From Comamonadaceae bacterium (GTDB lineage Bacteria > Pseudomonadota > Gammaproteobacteria > Burkholderiales > Burkholderiaceae_C), in contig JAACZV010000004.1 in NCBI GenBank assembly GCA_009996515.1, positions 62,001-126,000 on the forward strand: a stretch of DNA of 64,000 bases, in the 5' to 3' direction. How positions within the stretch are numbered: the stretch's first letter is position 1; each line of letters starts with the position of its first letter. Shown here in pieces: positions 53,396 through 64,000 of this stretch. A program made the position numbers and the translations under genes. A model generated the notes under the pieces. The model worked only from the letters and a program-made list of their open reading frames with translations. It was not told the DNA's origin and searched no databases.

Positions 53396-54577
53396 ATGAA
53401 GAAGATCACGATACGGCCGGGCAAGGAACGCTCGCTGCTGAAGCGCCACCCCTGGGTGTTCGAGAGCTCCGTCGCGCGCGGCGGGGCCGATGCGGGCGAG
53501 ACGGTGCGCGTGGAGTCGGCCGACGGCGCCTTCCTGTGCTGGGCGGCCTTCAGCCCGCAGTCGCAGATCCGGCTGCGCGCCTGGAGCTTCGACGAGGCGG
53601 AGCGCATCGACGCCGCCTTCTTCCGGCGCCGCATCGACCAGGCGCTGGCGATGCGCTCGCGGCTGGCGATCGCGTCCGACGCGGTGCGGCTGATCCACGG
53701 CGAGGCCGACGGCCTGCCCGGGCTCATCGTGGACCGCTATGTCGACACGCTGGTGGCGCAGTTCACCAGCGCCGGCGTGGAGCGCTGGAAGGGCGTGATC
53801 GCCGACGCGCTGCTGGCCGCGACCGGCCTCACGCGGCTGTACGAGCGCTCCGACGCCCAGGCCCGCGAGTGGGAGGGCCTGCCCGTGCAGACGGGCTGGC
53901 TGCGCGGCGATGGCGACACCGCGATCACCATCCGCGAGCACGACTGGCGGCTGACGCTGGACGTCGCCGAGGGCCACAAGACCGGCTATTACCTGGACCA
54001 GCGCGACAGCCGCCGCCGCTTCGCCGACGCGGTGCGGCAGTACGGCTGCCGCAGCGTGCTGAACTGTTTCAGCTACACGGGCGGCTTCTCGGTCGCCGCG
54101 CTGGCGGGCGGCGCAAGCCAGGTCGTCAGCGTGGACTCTTCCGGCCCGGCGCTGGCGCGCGCCCAGGCCCATGTCGCGCTGAACGGTTTCGACGCCGGCC
54201 GCCACGAAGCCTGGGACGCCGACGTCAACGCAACGCTGCGCCAATGCCTGAAGGACGGCCGGCGCTTCGACGCCATCGTGCTCGATCCGCCGAAGTTCGC
54301 GCCCACGGCCGCCCATGCCGAGCGCGCCGCGCGCGCCTACAAGGACATCAACCGCCTGGCCTTCATGCTGCTGAACGAGGGCGGGCTGCTCTACACCTTC
54401 TCCTGCTCGGGCGGCATCGCGCCGGACCTGTTCCACAAGATCGTCGCCGGCGCGGGCCTGGACGCGGGCGTGGACGGCTACATCGTCGAGCGCCTGTCGG
54501 CCGCGGCCGACCATCCGCAGACGGTGCGCTTCCCCGAGGGCGACTACCTGAAGGGCCTGGGCATCCTCAGGCGCTAG
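53396..54577 (+). CDS. rlmI: 23S rRNA (cytosine-C5) methyltransferase, RlmI-like
   Basis: A 393-residue protein with an N-terminal PUA domain (RHPWVFESSVARG) and a class I SAM-dependent methyltransferase domain with NCFSYTGGFSVAAL, LDPPKF and FSCSGG. This layout is that of RlmI, which methylates C1962 of 23S rRNA. The catalytic cysteine is in FSCSGG. Its 3' end overlaps the convergent Lrp-type gene by 11 bp. Confidence 0.88.
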   Translation: MKKITIRPGKERSLLKRHPWVFESSVARGGADAGETVRVESADGAFLCWAAFSPQSQIRLRAWSFDEAERIDAAFFRRRIDQALAMRSRLAIASDAVRLIHGEADGLPGLIVDRYVDTLVAQFTSAGVERWKGVIADALLAATGLTRLYERSDAQAREWEGLPVQTGWLRGDGDTAITIREHDWRLTLDVAEGHKTGYYLDQRDSRRRFADAVRQYGCRSVLNCFSYTGGFSVAALAGGASQVVSVDSSGPALARAQAHVALNGFDAGRHEAWDADVNATLRQCLKDGRRFDAIVLDPPKFAPTAAHAERAARAYKDINRLAFMLLNEGGLLYTFSCSGGIAPDLFHKIVAGAGLDAGVDGYIVERLSAAADHPQTVRFPEGDYLKGLGILRR

Positions 54578-55055
54578 CGGCGGCCGGGCCTGGCAACGCG
54601 ATGCGGGTGTCGAACTTGGCCCGCTTCACGCTGAAGAAGGCCTTGATGTTGCGCACGTTGGCATCCTGGGTCAGCAGGCGCTGCGTGAACGCGTGATAGG
54701 CCGGCATGTCGGCCAGCTGCACGACCAGCACGAAGTCCGGCCCCGGCGACACCCGCCAGCATTGCTGCACGGCCGCCTCCTGCACGGCGCGGGCCTCGAA
54801 GGCGTCCAGGTGCTCGGCGCCCTGGCGGTCCAGCGTGATCTCCAGCAGCACGGACAGGCCGGCGCCCAGCCGCTGCGGCGACAGGATGGCCACCCGCCGC
54901 TCGATGACGCCGGCCTCCACCAGCCGCTTCACGCGCCGCAGGCAGGTGGCCGGCGACACGGCGACCCGCGCGGCCAGATCCTGGTTGCTCAACGAGGCGT
55001 CGGCCTGCAAGGCGTCCAGCAGGCGCAGATCCACGGCGTCCAGATCCTCATTCAT
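54567..55055 (-). CDS. Lrp/AsnC-family transcriptional regulator
   Basis: A 162-residue regulator with an N-terminal helix-turn-helix (about residues 7-60, LSNQDLAARVAVSPATCLRR) and a C-terminal RAM/AsnC ligand domain. Members sense amino acids. It diverges from glmS across an AT-rich, palindrome-filled gap that likely carries its own binding sites. Confidence 0.93.
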   Translation of the reverse strand: MNEDLDAVDLRLLDALQADASLSNQDLAARVAVSPATCLRRVKRLVEAGVIERRVAILSPQRLGAGLSVLLEITLDRQGAEHLDAFEARAVQEAAVQQCWRVSPGPDFVLVVQLADMPAYHAFTQRLLTQDANVRNIKAFFSVKRAKFDTRIALPGPAAASA

Positions 55056-55183
55056 GGCGATAATTTGAAATTAAATTTCAAGCCGGATGATGATGGAAAT
55101 TTTCATTCATATGAAGATGAAATTTGCATGCATATGCCATGCCGACTTGCCTAGCATGCGCCATCCCTGAACGGAGAGCATCC
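55056..55183. promoter_or_regulatory. AT-rich operator region between Lrp regulator and glmS
   Basis: This gap is strikingly AT-rich for the window. It has a near-perfect 17-bp palindrome, TTGAAATT-A-AATTTCAA (55065-55081), a perfect 10-bp palindrome TTCATATGAA (55106-55115) with looser extension on both sides, and further GCATGCATATGC-like repeats to about 55137. Lrp-type proteins bind several such sites in phase. Confidence 0.65.
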
Positions 55184-57040
<1,857 letters not shown>

Positions 57041-57464
57041 GCGGCCGGGGCGCGCCCAGGCCTGCCGCCCATCCATCGCGCACATCGCAGGAACTTGGCA
57101 TGGAGGGATGACGGGCCTCGCGGGCGCAGGCCGTCCTGGCGCGCCGCATGGACTGCGCTGTTCACGGCTGACCACGACCCGTTGCAGACACCCTGCCAAC
57201 GGGTCGCGCTGGACCCTTGGGCGGCAAGCGCGCATGCTTGGGGCCGTGCATCCGTGCTTCGGTTGGGTCGTGGCAGGTCTCGACGCCCCGCCTCCTCAAC
57301 CGGGGACGGATGAACAACCGGGCGGCACGTCACCGGCAGCTTCTCGGGCGCATGGGTCACCCACGCATGAGTGCCGATGCCGGCGGCCGTGATGGGTAGG
57401 ACGGCACTAGCCGGTGACGCAGCCGCAGGAACCGTCCCAGTTGCGTCGACGTCATGGAGAACGT
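57041..57464. other. Intergenic region with one long-stem hairpin
   Basis: About 420 bp with no supported gene; open frames in it are short and unlike proteins. A hairpin GACCCGTTG - 12-nt loop - CAACGGGTC lies at 57176-57205 without a following T-run. I cannot point to a promoter for the MFS gene with confidence. Confidence 0.45.
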
Positions 57465-58928
57465 ATGGACACAGCTCTTCAATCCAAGGCGTACACAGGC
57501 AACGACCGGCTGCTTTTCGGCATCATCATGGGCGTCATCGCCTTCTGGCTGTTTGCCCAGACGACGCTCAATATCGCGCCGGACATGAGCCGCGACCTCG
57601 GCATGACGGCGAGCATGATGAATGCCGCGGTGGCCGTCACCTCGCTGTTCTCGGGCATCTTCATCGTGGTGATGGGCGGCCTGGCCGATCGCGTCGGCCG
57701 GCTCAAGATCACCCGCATCGGCTTCTACCTGAACATCGCCGGCTCGCTGCTGGTGGCCCTCACGCCGCAGGGGCAGCTGGCTGCGCCCTTCATGCTGCTG
57801 GGCCGTGCGCTGCAAGGCCTGTCGGCCGCCTGCATCATGCCGGCCAGCCTGGCCCTGGTGAAGGCGTTCTGGGACGGCCCCGGGCGCCAGCGTGCCATCA
57901 GCATGTGGTCTATCGGTTCGTGGGGCGGTTCGGGGCTGTGCGCCCTGTTCGGCGGCCTGATGTCACAGCACTTCGGCTGGCGCTCGATCTTCTGGGTGGG
58001 CATCGCCGTGAGCGTGCTCGGGCTGTGGCTGATGCACGGCGCGCCGGAGAGCCGGGCCGAAACCCGGGGCGAGTACAGGTTCGACCTGGCCGGCGTGCTG
58101 ACTTTCATGGTCGCCATGGTGGCGTTGCAGGTGCTGGTGACCCAGGGCAACCAACTGGGCTGGGCCAGCCCGCTGGGCCTGGGGCTGCTGGCGGTCACGG
58201 GGGTGTTCGGCTGGCTGTTCTTCCGCATCGAGCGCAAGGCCTCGAATGCGTTCTTTGATTTCAGCCTGTTCAGGAACCCGACCTACACCGGCGCGACGAT
58301 TTCCAACTTCCTGATCAACGGGACGGCCGGCACGCTGATCGTGTCGCTGCAGCTGGTGCAGCTGGGCGGCGGCATGAACGCCCAGCAGGCGGGCTTTCTG
58401 ACGCTGGGCTACGCGGTCGCCATCATCGCCTTCATCCGCGTGGGCGAGAAGCTGCTGCAGCGCTTCGGGCCGCGCAAGCCGATGATCTGGGGCTGCCTGA
58501 TCACGGGCCTGGCGATCCTGATGGTGGCGCCCGCCCATCTGCTGCTGTCGGACTACAAGATCCTCGCGAGCATGGGCTACGCGCTGTTCGGCGTCGGGCT
58601 TGCGTTCTACGCCACCCCCTCGACCGACGCGGCGCTGTCCAACCTGCCGGCGGCCCAGACGGGGTCGGGCTCGGGCATCTACAAGATGGCTTCGTCGCTC
58701 GGGGCCGCCTTCGGCGTGGCGATCTCCGCCGCCATCTTTACCGCGCTCAGCGGCGACAGCGCGAGCATGAACTGGCTGGAGGGCGTGATCAGCTTCAGCG
58801 GCCGCCAGGACAACCTGGCCGTGCGGGAAGCCGCCATCGTGGCCCTGGGCTTCAACGTGCTGATGGTCGTGATCGCCATCCTCGCGATCATGCTCACGGT
58901 GCCCAAGGGAGAAAAGGCGCAGGCCTGA
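57465..58928 (+). CDS. MFS exporter, DHA2-type
   Basis: A 487-residue major facilitator protein with about fourteen hydrophobic segments, motif A as GGLADRVGRLKITR, and the GRALQGLSAACIMPASLAL motif C-like stretch common in drug:H+ antiporters of the QacA/NorB class. Substrate unknown; drug or metabolite export is the usual role. The ATG at 57465 follows GGAGA; an upstream in-frame GTG adds unrelated residues. It is isolated from neighbours by long gaps. Confidence 0.87.
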   Translation: MDTALQSKAYTGNDRLLFGIIMGVIAFWLFAQTTLNIAPDMSRDLGMTASMMNAAVAVTSLFSGIFIVVMGGLADRVGRLKITRIGFYLNIAGSLLVALTPQGQLAAPFMLLGRALQGLSAACIMPASLALVKAFWDGPGRQRAISMWSIGSWGGSGLCALFGGLMSQHFGWRSIFWVGIAVSVLGLWLMHGAPESRAETRGEYRFDLAGVLTFMVAMVALQVLVTQGNQLGWASPLGLGLLAVTGVFGWLFFRIERKASNAFFDFSLFRNPTYTGATISNFLINGTAGTLIVSLQLVQLGGGMNAQQAGFLTLGYAVAIIAFIRVGEKLLQRFGPRKPMIWGCLITGLAILMVAPAHLLLSDYKILASMGYALFGVGLAFYATPSTDAALSNLPAAQTGSGSGIYKMASSLGAAFGVAISAAIFTALSGDSASMNWLEGVISFSGRQDNLAVREAAIVALGFNVLMVVIAILAIMLTVPKGEKAQA

Positions 58929-58966
58929 CCGCTCGCAGCGGCCACTGCAAGCGCCGGCCCGACCGC

Positions 58967-59926
58967 TCAGAACGGGTTGTTGCGCGCCCGGTTCAGGAAC
59001 ATCGTGCCGATGCGGCTCTGCGCATTGGGCCCCAGCAGCGTGTCGCCGGCCCACAGCCACTGCGAGGAGCTGGCATCGATCTGCAGCGTGCTGGTCGTGC
59101 AGTCCTGCGGCGCGACGTCGGTGCGGCAGGCCGCATGCGTCACGTCGGAGTAGCCGAAGGCGCTCGGGAAGCGTGCGATCTGCTGGACGGTCTCATCCGT
59201 CAGCACCAGGCCGATCAGGCGGCCGTCGTTGATCAGGTTCAGCCGCAGCGCGGTGTTGAAGGCCAGGCTCAGGTCGTCGAGGAAGATGGCGCGGTCGATG
59301 TCGGTCTGCTGCTCCTTCTCCTTCTGGCCGAAGGGCGTCAGGCCCACGTCGAAGATGGTGCTCACGACGACGCGGCCGTTGGCGTTGGCGATGCGGTTGA
59401 CCTGGTCGGCCAGCAGCTTGCCGCGCGCCTTGGCCTCGCCGATCAGCGAATCGCGGCTCTGCAGCGGGAACTGGCGGTACAGCTCCACGATGTCGTTGAC
59501 GCCCACCATGATGGTCACCAGATCCTTGGGACCGAAGCGGTCGTTGGTCAGGTGCTGATCGATCTTGTCGCGCACGTCGGCCACCTTGACGCCGGCCGCC
59601 GCATACATGATGCCCTGCGGCAGCGCGATGTAGTCGGCGTTGCACTGCGGGTAGACGAAGTTGAAGCCGCTGGCCACCACCTGGCTCCAGACCGGGTTGA
59701 GCCGGCAGTCGATCTGCTGGGTGTCGGTGGCCAGGCCGTTGATCGTGTACTTCTTGCCGTTCTGCAGGATGGCACCGCTCTCGTCGCCGAACGTGATGAT
59801 GCGGGTCGGCGCGAAGGGATCGATCTGCTGGGTGCTGCCGCCGCCGCAGCCGGCGATCAGCGCGGCCGCCGCCACCGCGGCCAGGGCCAGGCCGCGCTTC
59901 AATTTCTGGGAGACAACACGTTGCAT
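58967..59926 (-). CDS. SGNH/GDSL-family hydrolase lipoprotein
   Basis: A 319-residue lipoprotein with lipobox LIAGC. The SGNH blocks are visible but slightly unusual: block I reads FGDES with an inserted Glu between Asp and Ser, block III is GVND, and block V is SDVTH. Such proteins are esterases or autotransporter-like passenger hydrolases; membrane anchoring in the envelope is expected. The ATG at 59926 gives the signal sequence. Confidence 0.82.
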   Translation of the reverse strand: MQRVVSQKLKRGLALAAVAAAALIAGCGGGSTQQIDPFAPTRIITFGDESGAILQNGKKYTINGLATDTQQIDCRLNPVWSQVVASGFNFVYPQCNADYIALPQGIMYAAAGVKVADVRDKIDQHLTNDRFGPKDLVTIMVGVNDIVELYRQFPLQSRDSLIGEAKARGKLLADQVNRIANANGRVVVSTIFDVGLTPFGQKEKEQQTDIDRAIFLDDLSLAFNTALRLNLINDGRLIGLVLTDETVQQIARFPSAFGYSDVTHAACRTDVAPQDCTTSTLQIDASSSQWLWAGDTLLGPNAQSRIGTMFLNRARNNPF

Positions 59927-59951
59927 GACGATCAACTCAGGGCAGGAAAAC

Positions 59952-60947
59952 TCAATCGGTGAAGGCGGCGGCGGCCCGGCTGAGCCGGTCCCGCACGCCA
60001 TCCCAGGCCGGGTCACGCGGTGGCGCCTCGACCCAGATCTCGCGGGCGCCGGCCGCATCCAGGGCCCGCAACACTGCAAACAGTTCGTGGGCCGCCGCCG
60101 CCGGGTCGGCCGGCAGGGCCTGCCATTTCCAGGCCAACCTGGCCGGCGGTTGGGCGCGTGAATATACCGCCACCCCTTCCGGCCCTCCGCCGGCCGTCGC
60201 CGTCGCGAAAAGTAAAGCCAGCCGGTCGGCGTCCAGCAGGCGCACACGGGCATTGGGCGCGTAGTGCGCCGCCAGCGTGCCGGAGGCCTTGGGGGCCGCG
60301 GCATCGGGCTCGGCCAGCGGCCCGCCCAGCACGGCCTCGATGCGCGCCCGGCCGATCAGCCCGGGGCGCAGCAGTGCCGGTTGCGCGCGGCTGCAGTCGA
60401 CGATGCTGGACTCGATGCCCACCTCGCAGGCGCCACCGTCCAGCACCATCAGCTCGGGGCCGAATTCCTCGACCACGTGGCGGGCCAGCGTCGGGCTGAC
60501 GCGGCCGAAGCGGTTGGCGCTGGGGGCGGCCACGCCGTCCACGCCCAGCTCGCGCGCCGCGGCCAGCACGGCGCGGGCCACCGGATGGGCCGGCGAGCGC
60601 AGCGCCACGGTGGCATGGCCGCCGGCCGCCGCCTGGGCCACGCCGGGCCGGCGCGGCACGATGACGGTCAGCGGCCCGGGCCAGAAGGCGTCCATCAGCC
60701 GGCGCGCCGGCTCGGGCAGGTGGTCGGCGAAAGGCTGGGCCGCCGCCGCGTCCAGCACGTGGACGATCAGCGGGTGGTCGCTGGGCCGCCCCTTGGCGGC
60801 AAAGATCTTGGCGACGGCGTCGTCGCGGTCGGCGCGCGCGGCCAGGCCGTAGACCGTCTCGGTCGGCAGGCCCAGCAGCTCGCCATCCGCCAGGCGCTGC
60901 GCGGCGGCCTGGATGGCGGCGGGGTCGTTGCCGGGCAGCAGCAGCAT
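59952..60947 (-). CDS. L-threonylcarbamoyladenylate synthase (Sua5/YciO/YrdC)
   Basis: A 331-residue protein: a YrdC domain (LPTETVYGLAARA, then KGRPSDHPLIVHV, and APSANRFGRVSPT) followed by a Sua5-specific C-terminal domain. It makes threonylcarbamoyl-AMP for the t6A modification of ANN-decoding tRNAs. The ATG overlaps the purK stop by one base, so it is cotranscribed with purEK. Confidence 0.93.
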   Translation of the reverse strand: MLLLPGNDPAAIQAAAQRLADGELLGLPTETVYGLAARADRDDAVAKIFAAKGRPSDHPLIVHVLDAAAAQPFADHLPEPARRLMDAFWPGPLTVIVPRRPGVAQAAAGGHATVALRSPAHPVARAVLAAARELGVDGVAAPSANRFGRVSPTLARHVVEEFGPELMVLDGGACEVGIESSIVDCSRAQPALLRPGLIGRARIEAVLGGPLAEPDAAAPKASGTLAAHYAPNARVRLLDADRLALLFATATAGGGPEGVAVYSRAQPPARLAWKWQALPADPAAAAHELFAVLRALDAAGAREIWVEAPPRDPAWDGVRDRLSRAAAAFTD

Positions 60948-62122
60948 CAGAACGAGGTGGGCAGGCCCAGGATGGCGGCGGCCTGCCGGGCCACCGCATG
61001 GGCGGCCTCGGGCGTCTCGGCCGTGATGTTCAGATGGCCCATCTTGCGGCCGGGACGGGCCTCGGCCTTGCCATACAGATGCAGGTGCGTGCCGGGCAGC
61101 GCCAGCACCCGGTCCCAGGCCGGCGGCGTGGGGCCGCCCTGGTCGGAGAACCACAGGTCGCCCAGCAGGTTCAGCATGACGGCGGCCGAATGCTGGCGCG
61201 GCTGCGGCAGCGGCAGTCCGGCCAGCGCCCGCACCTGCAACTCGAACTGCGACACGCTGGCACCGTTCATGGTCCAGTGGCCGGAGTTGTGCGGGCGCGG
61301 CGCCATCTCGTTGACGACCAGGCGACCGTCGTCCAGCCAGAAGAATTCGATGCACAGCACGCCGACATAGGCCAGCGCATCGGCCACCTGGCGGGCCGCG
61401 GCGACGGCCTGCTGCTGCACCTCGGCCGGCACGGCGCGCGCGGGCACCTCGGTGACGGCCAGGATGCCGGCACGGTGCAGGTTCTGCTGCACCGGGAAGT
61501 TGACGACCTGGCCGTCCGCGCCGCGCGCGACCAGCACGCTGAGCTCGGCCCGCAGCGGCAGCAGCTGCTCCAGCACGCAGGGCACGCGCTTGAGGCCGTC
61601 CCAGGCCTGGGCCAGCTCGGCGGCGGTCGACACCCGCACCTGACCCTTGCCGTCATAGCCCATGCGGCTGGTCTTCAGGATGCCGGGCAGCAGGGCCGGG
61701 TCCACGGCCGCCAGCTCGATGTCGTTGGTGATGACGGCATGCGGCGCCGGGTGGACGCCCGACTGCGCGGCGGCCGCCTCGAAATGCGCCTTCTCGACGG
61801 CGCGGTCCTGGCACACCGCCACCGCCGCCGCCGCCGGCGCGACGACGCGCATGCCGGCCAGCGTCTGCAGCGCCACGGCGGGCACGTTCTCGAACTCGGT
61901 CGTGATCGCGTCGCAGTCGCGCGCCAGCTGGGCCAGGCCCACGGGGTCGAGGTAGTCGGCCTTCACATGCTGCTCGGCCACCGCGCCGGCCGGGCTGATG
62001 GCATCCGGGTCCAGCACGACGCAGCGGTAGCCCAGCGCCTGGGCCGCGTGGACGAACATGCGGCCCAGTTGGCCGCCGCCGAGGACGCCCAGCGTCGCGG
62101 CGCCGGGGAGCAGCGCGGCCAT
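60947..62122 (-). CDS. purK: N5-carboxyaminoimidazole ribonucleotide synthase
   Basis: A 391-residue ATP-grasp enzyme for purine synthesis with N-terminal LGGGQLGRMF, ATP-grasp ILKTSRMGYDGKGQ and a C-terminal NEMAPRPHNSGHWT motif. It converts AIR, ATP and bicarbonate to N5-CAIR, the substrate of PurE encoded just upstream with a one-base overlap. Confidence 0.96.
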   Translation of the reverse strand: MAALLPGAATLGVLGGGQLGRMFVHAAQALGYRCVVLDPDAISPAGAVAEQHVKADYLDPVGLAQLARDCDAITTEFENVPAVALQTLAGMRVVAPAAAAVAVCQDRAVEKAHFEAAAAQSGVHPAPHAVITNDIELAAVDPALLPGILKTSRMGYDGKGQVRVSTAAELAQAWDGLKRVPCVLEQLLPLRAELSVLVARGADGQVVNFPVQQNLHRAGILAVTEVPARAVPAEVQQQAVAAARQVADALAYVGVLCIEFFWLDDGRLVVNEMAPRPHNSGHWTMNGASVSQFELQVRALAGLPLPQPRQHSAAVMLNLLGDLWFSDQGGPTPPAWDRVLALPGTHLHLYGKAEARPGRKMGHLNITAETPEAAHAVARQAAAILGLPTSF

Positions 62123-62634
62123 CAGCGCAGCTCCTCGGTCATCGCCTGCGCCGCGGCCGTCTGGCGGGCGCGGAAGGCGTTCAGCCGCTCCAGCAGCCTG
62201 GCGTCGCCGGTGGCCAGCATCGCGACGGCGAACAGCGCCGCATTGGCCGCGCCGGCGTTGCCGATGGCGAAGGTCGCGACCGGAATGCCCTTGGGCATCT
62301 GCACGATGGAATGCAGGGAATCGACGCCTTGCAGGTGGCGGCTGGCGACCGGCACGCCCAGCACCGGCACCGGGGTCTTGGCGGCCAGCATGCCCGGCAG
62401 ATGGGCCGCGCCACCGGCGCCGGCGATGATGGCCTTCAGCCCGCGGCCGACGGCGGCCTCGGCATAGGCGAACATCTCGTCGGGCATGCGGTGGGCCGAC
62501 ACCACCCGGGCCTCGAACGCGACACCGAACTCGGTCAGAATCTCGGCCGCCAGCCTCATCGTCTCCCAGTCGCTGCTGGAGCCCATGACGATGCCGATGA
62601 CGGCGTCCGGGTTCTGGTGGGCTGACGTGGACAA
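62122..62634 (-). CDS. purE: N5-CAIR mutase
   Basis: A 170-residue class I PurE with [16 protein letters not shown] and [11 protein letters not shown] motifs; it converts N5-CAIR to CAIR. No ATG fits the start; TTG at 62634, with GGAG about 7 nt upstream, gives the expected N-terminus. It heads purE-purK-sua5. Confidence 0.93.
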   Translation of the reverse strand: MSTSAHQNPDAVIGIVMGSSSDWETMRLAAEILTEFGVAFEARVVSAHRMPDEMFAYAEAAVGRGLKAIIAGAGGAAHLPGMLAAKTPVPVLGVPVASRHLQGVDSLHSIVQMPKGIPVATFAIGNAGAANAALFAVAMLATGDARLLERLNAFRARQTAAAQAMTEELR

Positions 62635-62698
62635 AGCGCGCTCCGAAGCTCAGGAAAGCCTTGAATTGTAGAAGCCAGGGCCTCAACTCCCTCCGACC

Positions 62699-63643
62699 AT
62701 GATCGACATCACCCTCCAGAACTTCGAAGCCGAACTCATCGGTGCCTCCCAGAAGCAGCCCGTGCTGCTGGACATCTGGGCACCCTGGTGCGGCCCCTGC
62801 CGCACGCTGGGCCCCATCCTGGAGAAGCTGGAGGTGGCCTACGCCGGCCGTTTCGCGCTGGCCAAGCTCAACAGCGACGAGGTGCCCGAGATCGCCTCGC
62901 AGCTCAGCCAGATGTTCGGCGTGCGCTCCATCCCGTTCTGCGTGATGTTCGTCGACGGCCAGCCGGTGGACGGCTTTGTCGGCGCCCTGCCCGAGGCGCA
63001 GATCCGCGAGTTCCTGGACAAGCATGTGCCGCCCGGCGAGCAGTTGGAGGCCGAGGCCGACCTGGCCGAGGCCCAGGGCCTGCTGGCCGACGGCGACCTG
63101 GAGGCGGCGCTCGCCAAGCTGGCCCATGCGGTGGAGACCGACCCGGGCAACGACTCGGCCCGCTTCGACTATGTGAAGGCCTTGCTGGAGCTGGGCCTGG
63201 TGGATGACGCCCGCGCCGCCTTCGCGCCGGTGGCCGCCAAGGCGGCCGACACGCTGACGCCCTCGCCCCGCCTGGCGGCGCTGGCCACCTGGCTGGCCGC
63301 CTTCGAGGCCGGCGGCGACCCGGCCGCGCTGCAGGCCGCCATCGCCGCCAACAAGCGCGACTTCGACGCCCGCTTCGCGCTGGCTCAGACCCACCTCGCC
63401 GCCCAGCGCTTCACCGAGGCCATGGACGAGCTGCTGGAAATCATCATGCGCGACAAGGCCTGGAACGGCGAGGCCGCGCGCAAGACCTATGTCGCCATCC
63501 TGGAGTTGCTGACCAAGCCGGCGCCCAAGCCCGCCGCGGAGGCCAAGAGCGGCACGCTGGAGCTGGCCGGCAAGGCCGCCGTCGTGCAGACCGACCCGCT
63601 GCTGGACCAGTACCGCCGCAAGCTGTCGATGGCGCTGTTCTGA
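62699..63643 (+). CDS. Thioredoxin-TPR chaperedoxin, CnoX/YbbN-like
   Basis: A 314-residue protein with an N-terminal thioredoxin domain (active site WCGPC, residues about 26-30) followed by an alpha-helical, TPR-like C-terminal domain. This layout matches CnoX (YbbN), a holdase that protects proteins under oxidative chlorine stress and hands them to GroEL. The canonical WCGPC suggests retained redox activity. It diverges from purE. Confidence 0.9.
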   Translation: MIDITLQNFEAELIGASQKQPVLLDIWAPWCGPCRTLGPILEKLEVAYAGRFALAKLNSDEVPEIASQLSQMFGVRSIPFCVMFVDGQPVDGFVGALPEAQIREFLDKHVPPGEQLEAEADLAEAQGLLADGDLEAALAKLAHAVETDPGNDSARFDYVKALLELGLVDDARAAFAPVAAKAADTLTPSPRLAALATWLAAFEAGGDPAALQAAIAANKRDFDARFALAQTHLAAQRFTEAMDELLEIIMRDKAWNGEAARKTYVAILELLTKPAPKPAAEAKSGTLELAGKAAVVQTDPLLDQYRRKLSMALF

Positions 63644-63662
63644 GGCGCCGGCCCGCCCGACC

Positions 63663-64000
63663 CTAGCGCGGCGGACGGTCCAGGCCGGCCGCGCCCAGCC
63701 GCCCGGCCCAGAGGCGGCGCTGGGCGGCGTCGTCGCCCCAGGCGGCCCGCGCCGCCTCGGCATGGCGGGCGGCCAGGCCGTCCTCGTGCAGCCGCGCATA
63801 GACCTGGGCCAGCCGGGCATGCAGCGCGGCGCGCTCGTCCAGGTCGCAGTGCGGCGAATCCTCGGCCAGCACCTCGACGGCGGCCTGGTCGGCCAGTGCG
63901 CGAGCACGCGCCGCCTCGCCGGTATGGGCCCAGCACCAGGCCAGGTCGGCCAGCAGGCTGCCGCCGGTGCGGGCCAGGCCGGCCGCCACGGCCTCGGGCA
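63663..64000 (-). CDS. Partial protein with helical repeats
   Basis: The C-terminal 111 residues of a protein that runs off the right edge. The sequence is Ala/Leu/Arg-rich with helical pairs (ARALADQAAVEVL, LHARLAQVYARLHE), suggesting TPR-like repeats. No family can be named from this fragment. It converges on the CnoX gene. Confidence 0.6.
   Translation of the reverse strand, partial: PEAVAAGLARTGGSLLADLAWCWAHTGEAARARALADQAAVEVLAEDSPHCDLDERAALHARLAQVYARLHEDGLAARHAEAARAAWGDDAAQRRLWAGRLGAAGLDRPPR

Overview
The window is very GC-rich, densely coded DNA from a bacterial chromosome. Gene content (PhaM granule protein, glcDEF, CnoX-type thioredoxin, DUF484-XerC, metK, frequent 4-bp ATGA overlaps) suggests a betaproteobacterium of the order Burkholderiales, probably the Roseateles/Pelomonas/Mitsuaria/Rubrivivax group. 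The taxon is inferred from gene content and protein style, not from a marker gene. I saw no rRNA, tRNA, CRISPR array, transposase or prophage. About sixty protein genes are supported.

1-9.6 kb is a divergent sugar locus that looks built for glucuronoxylan breakdown products. On the minus strand lie a LacI-family repressor, a uronate dehydrogenase and a lactonase (SMP-30 family, cut by the window edge). On the plus strand lie a GH43 beta-xylosidase, a GPH-family symporter, xylose isomerase and xylulokinase. A LacI-type palindrome sits over the predicted -10 of the plus-strand promoter. 9.6-15.5 kb holds a secreted zinc metalloprotease, a chemoreceptor with a C-terminal WESF tail, and aldose 1-epimerase.

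15.6-20.9 kb is an eight-gene copper-resistance cluster on the minus strand, preceded by a CueR/MerR-type promoter: HMA chaperone, Cys/His-rich small protein, small periplasmic protein, CusC-like outer-membrane protein, multicopper oxidase, cupredoxin, DUF411 protein and CusF-like protein. It has no P-type ATPase, CusAB or regulator in view. 21-24.6 kb has a DUF1800/DUF1501 exported pair, a possible 28-residue membrane protein, and a chimeric reading frame that joins a DUF2200 start to a secreted protein. 24.7-31.6 kb is an efflux operon (MacA-like adaptor, ATPase, TolC, two separate permeases) followed by a diheme cytochrome c.

31.6-35.6 kb has small envelope proteins and a coupled retropepsin-GumN-PhaM unit. 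35.6-41.4 kb carries a tightly coupled five-gene minus-strand operon (SDR, flavin monooxygenase, bile-acid-type symporter, epimerase-like SDR, EamA exporter) diverging from an IclR regulator; this is the best candidate for an undescribed pathway. 41.4-46.8 kb holds glcDEF and a second chemoreceptor. 46.8-48.5 kb holds metK, whose 3' flank carries degenerate copies of its own coding tail plus hairpins before a terminator.

48.4-57 kb is housekeeping: lpxL-dapF-DUF484-xerC and a coupled beta-barrel-like protein, an RlmI-type methyltransferase, an Lrp regulator and glmS with AT-rich palindromes between them. 57.4-64 kb holds an MFS exporter, a GDSL lipoprotein, Sua5/YrdC-purK-purE, CnoX and a partial gene at the edge.
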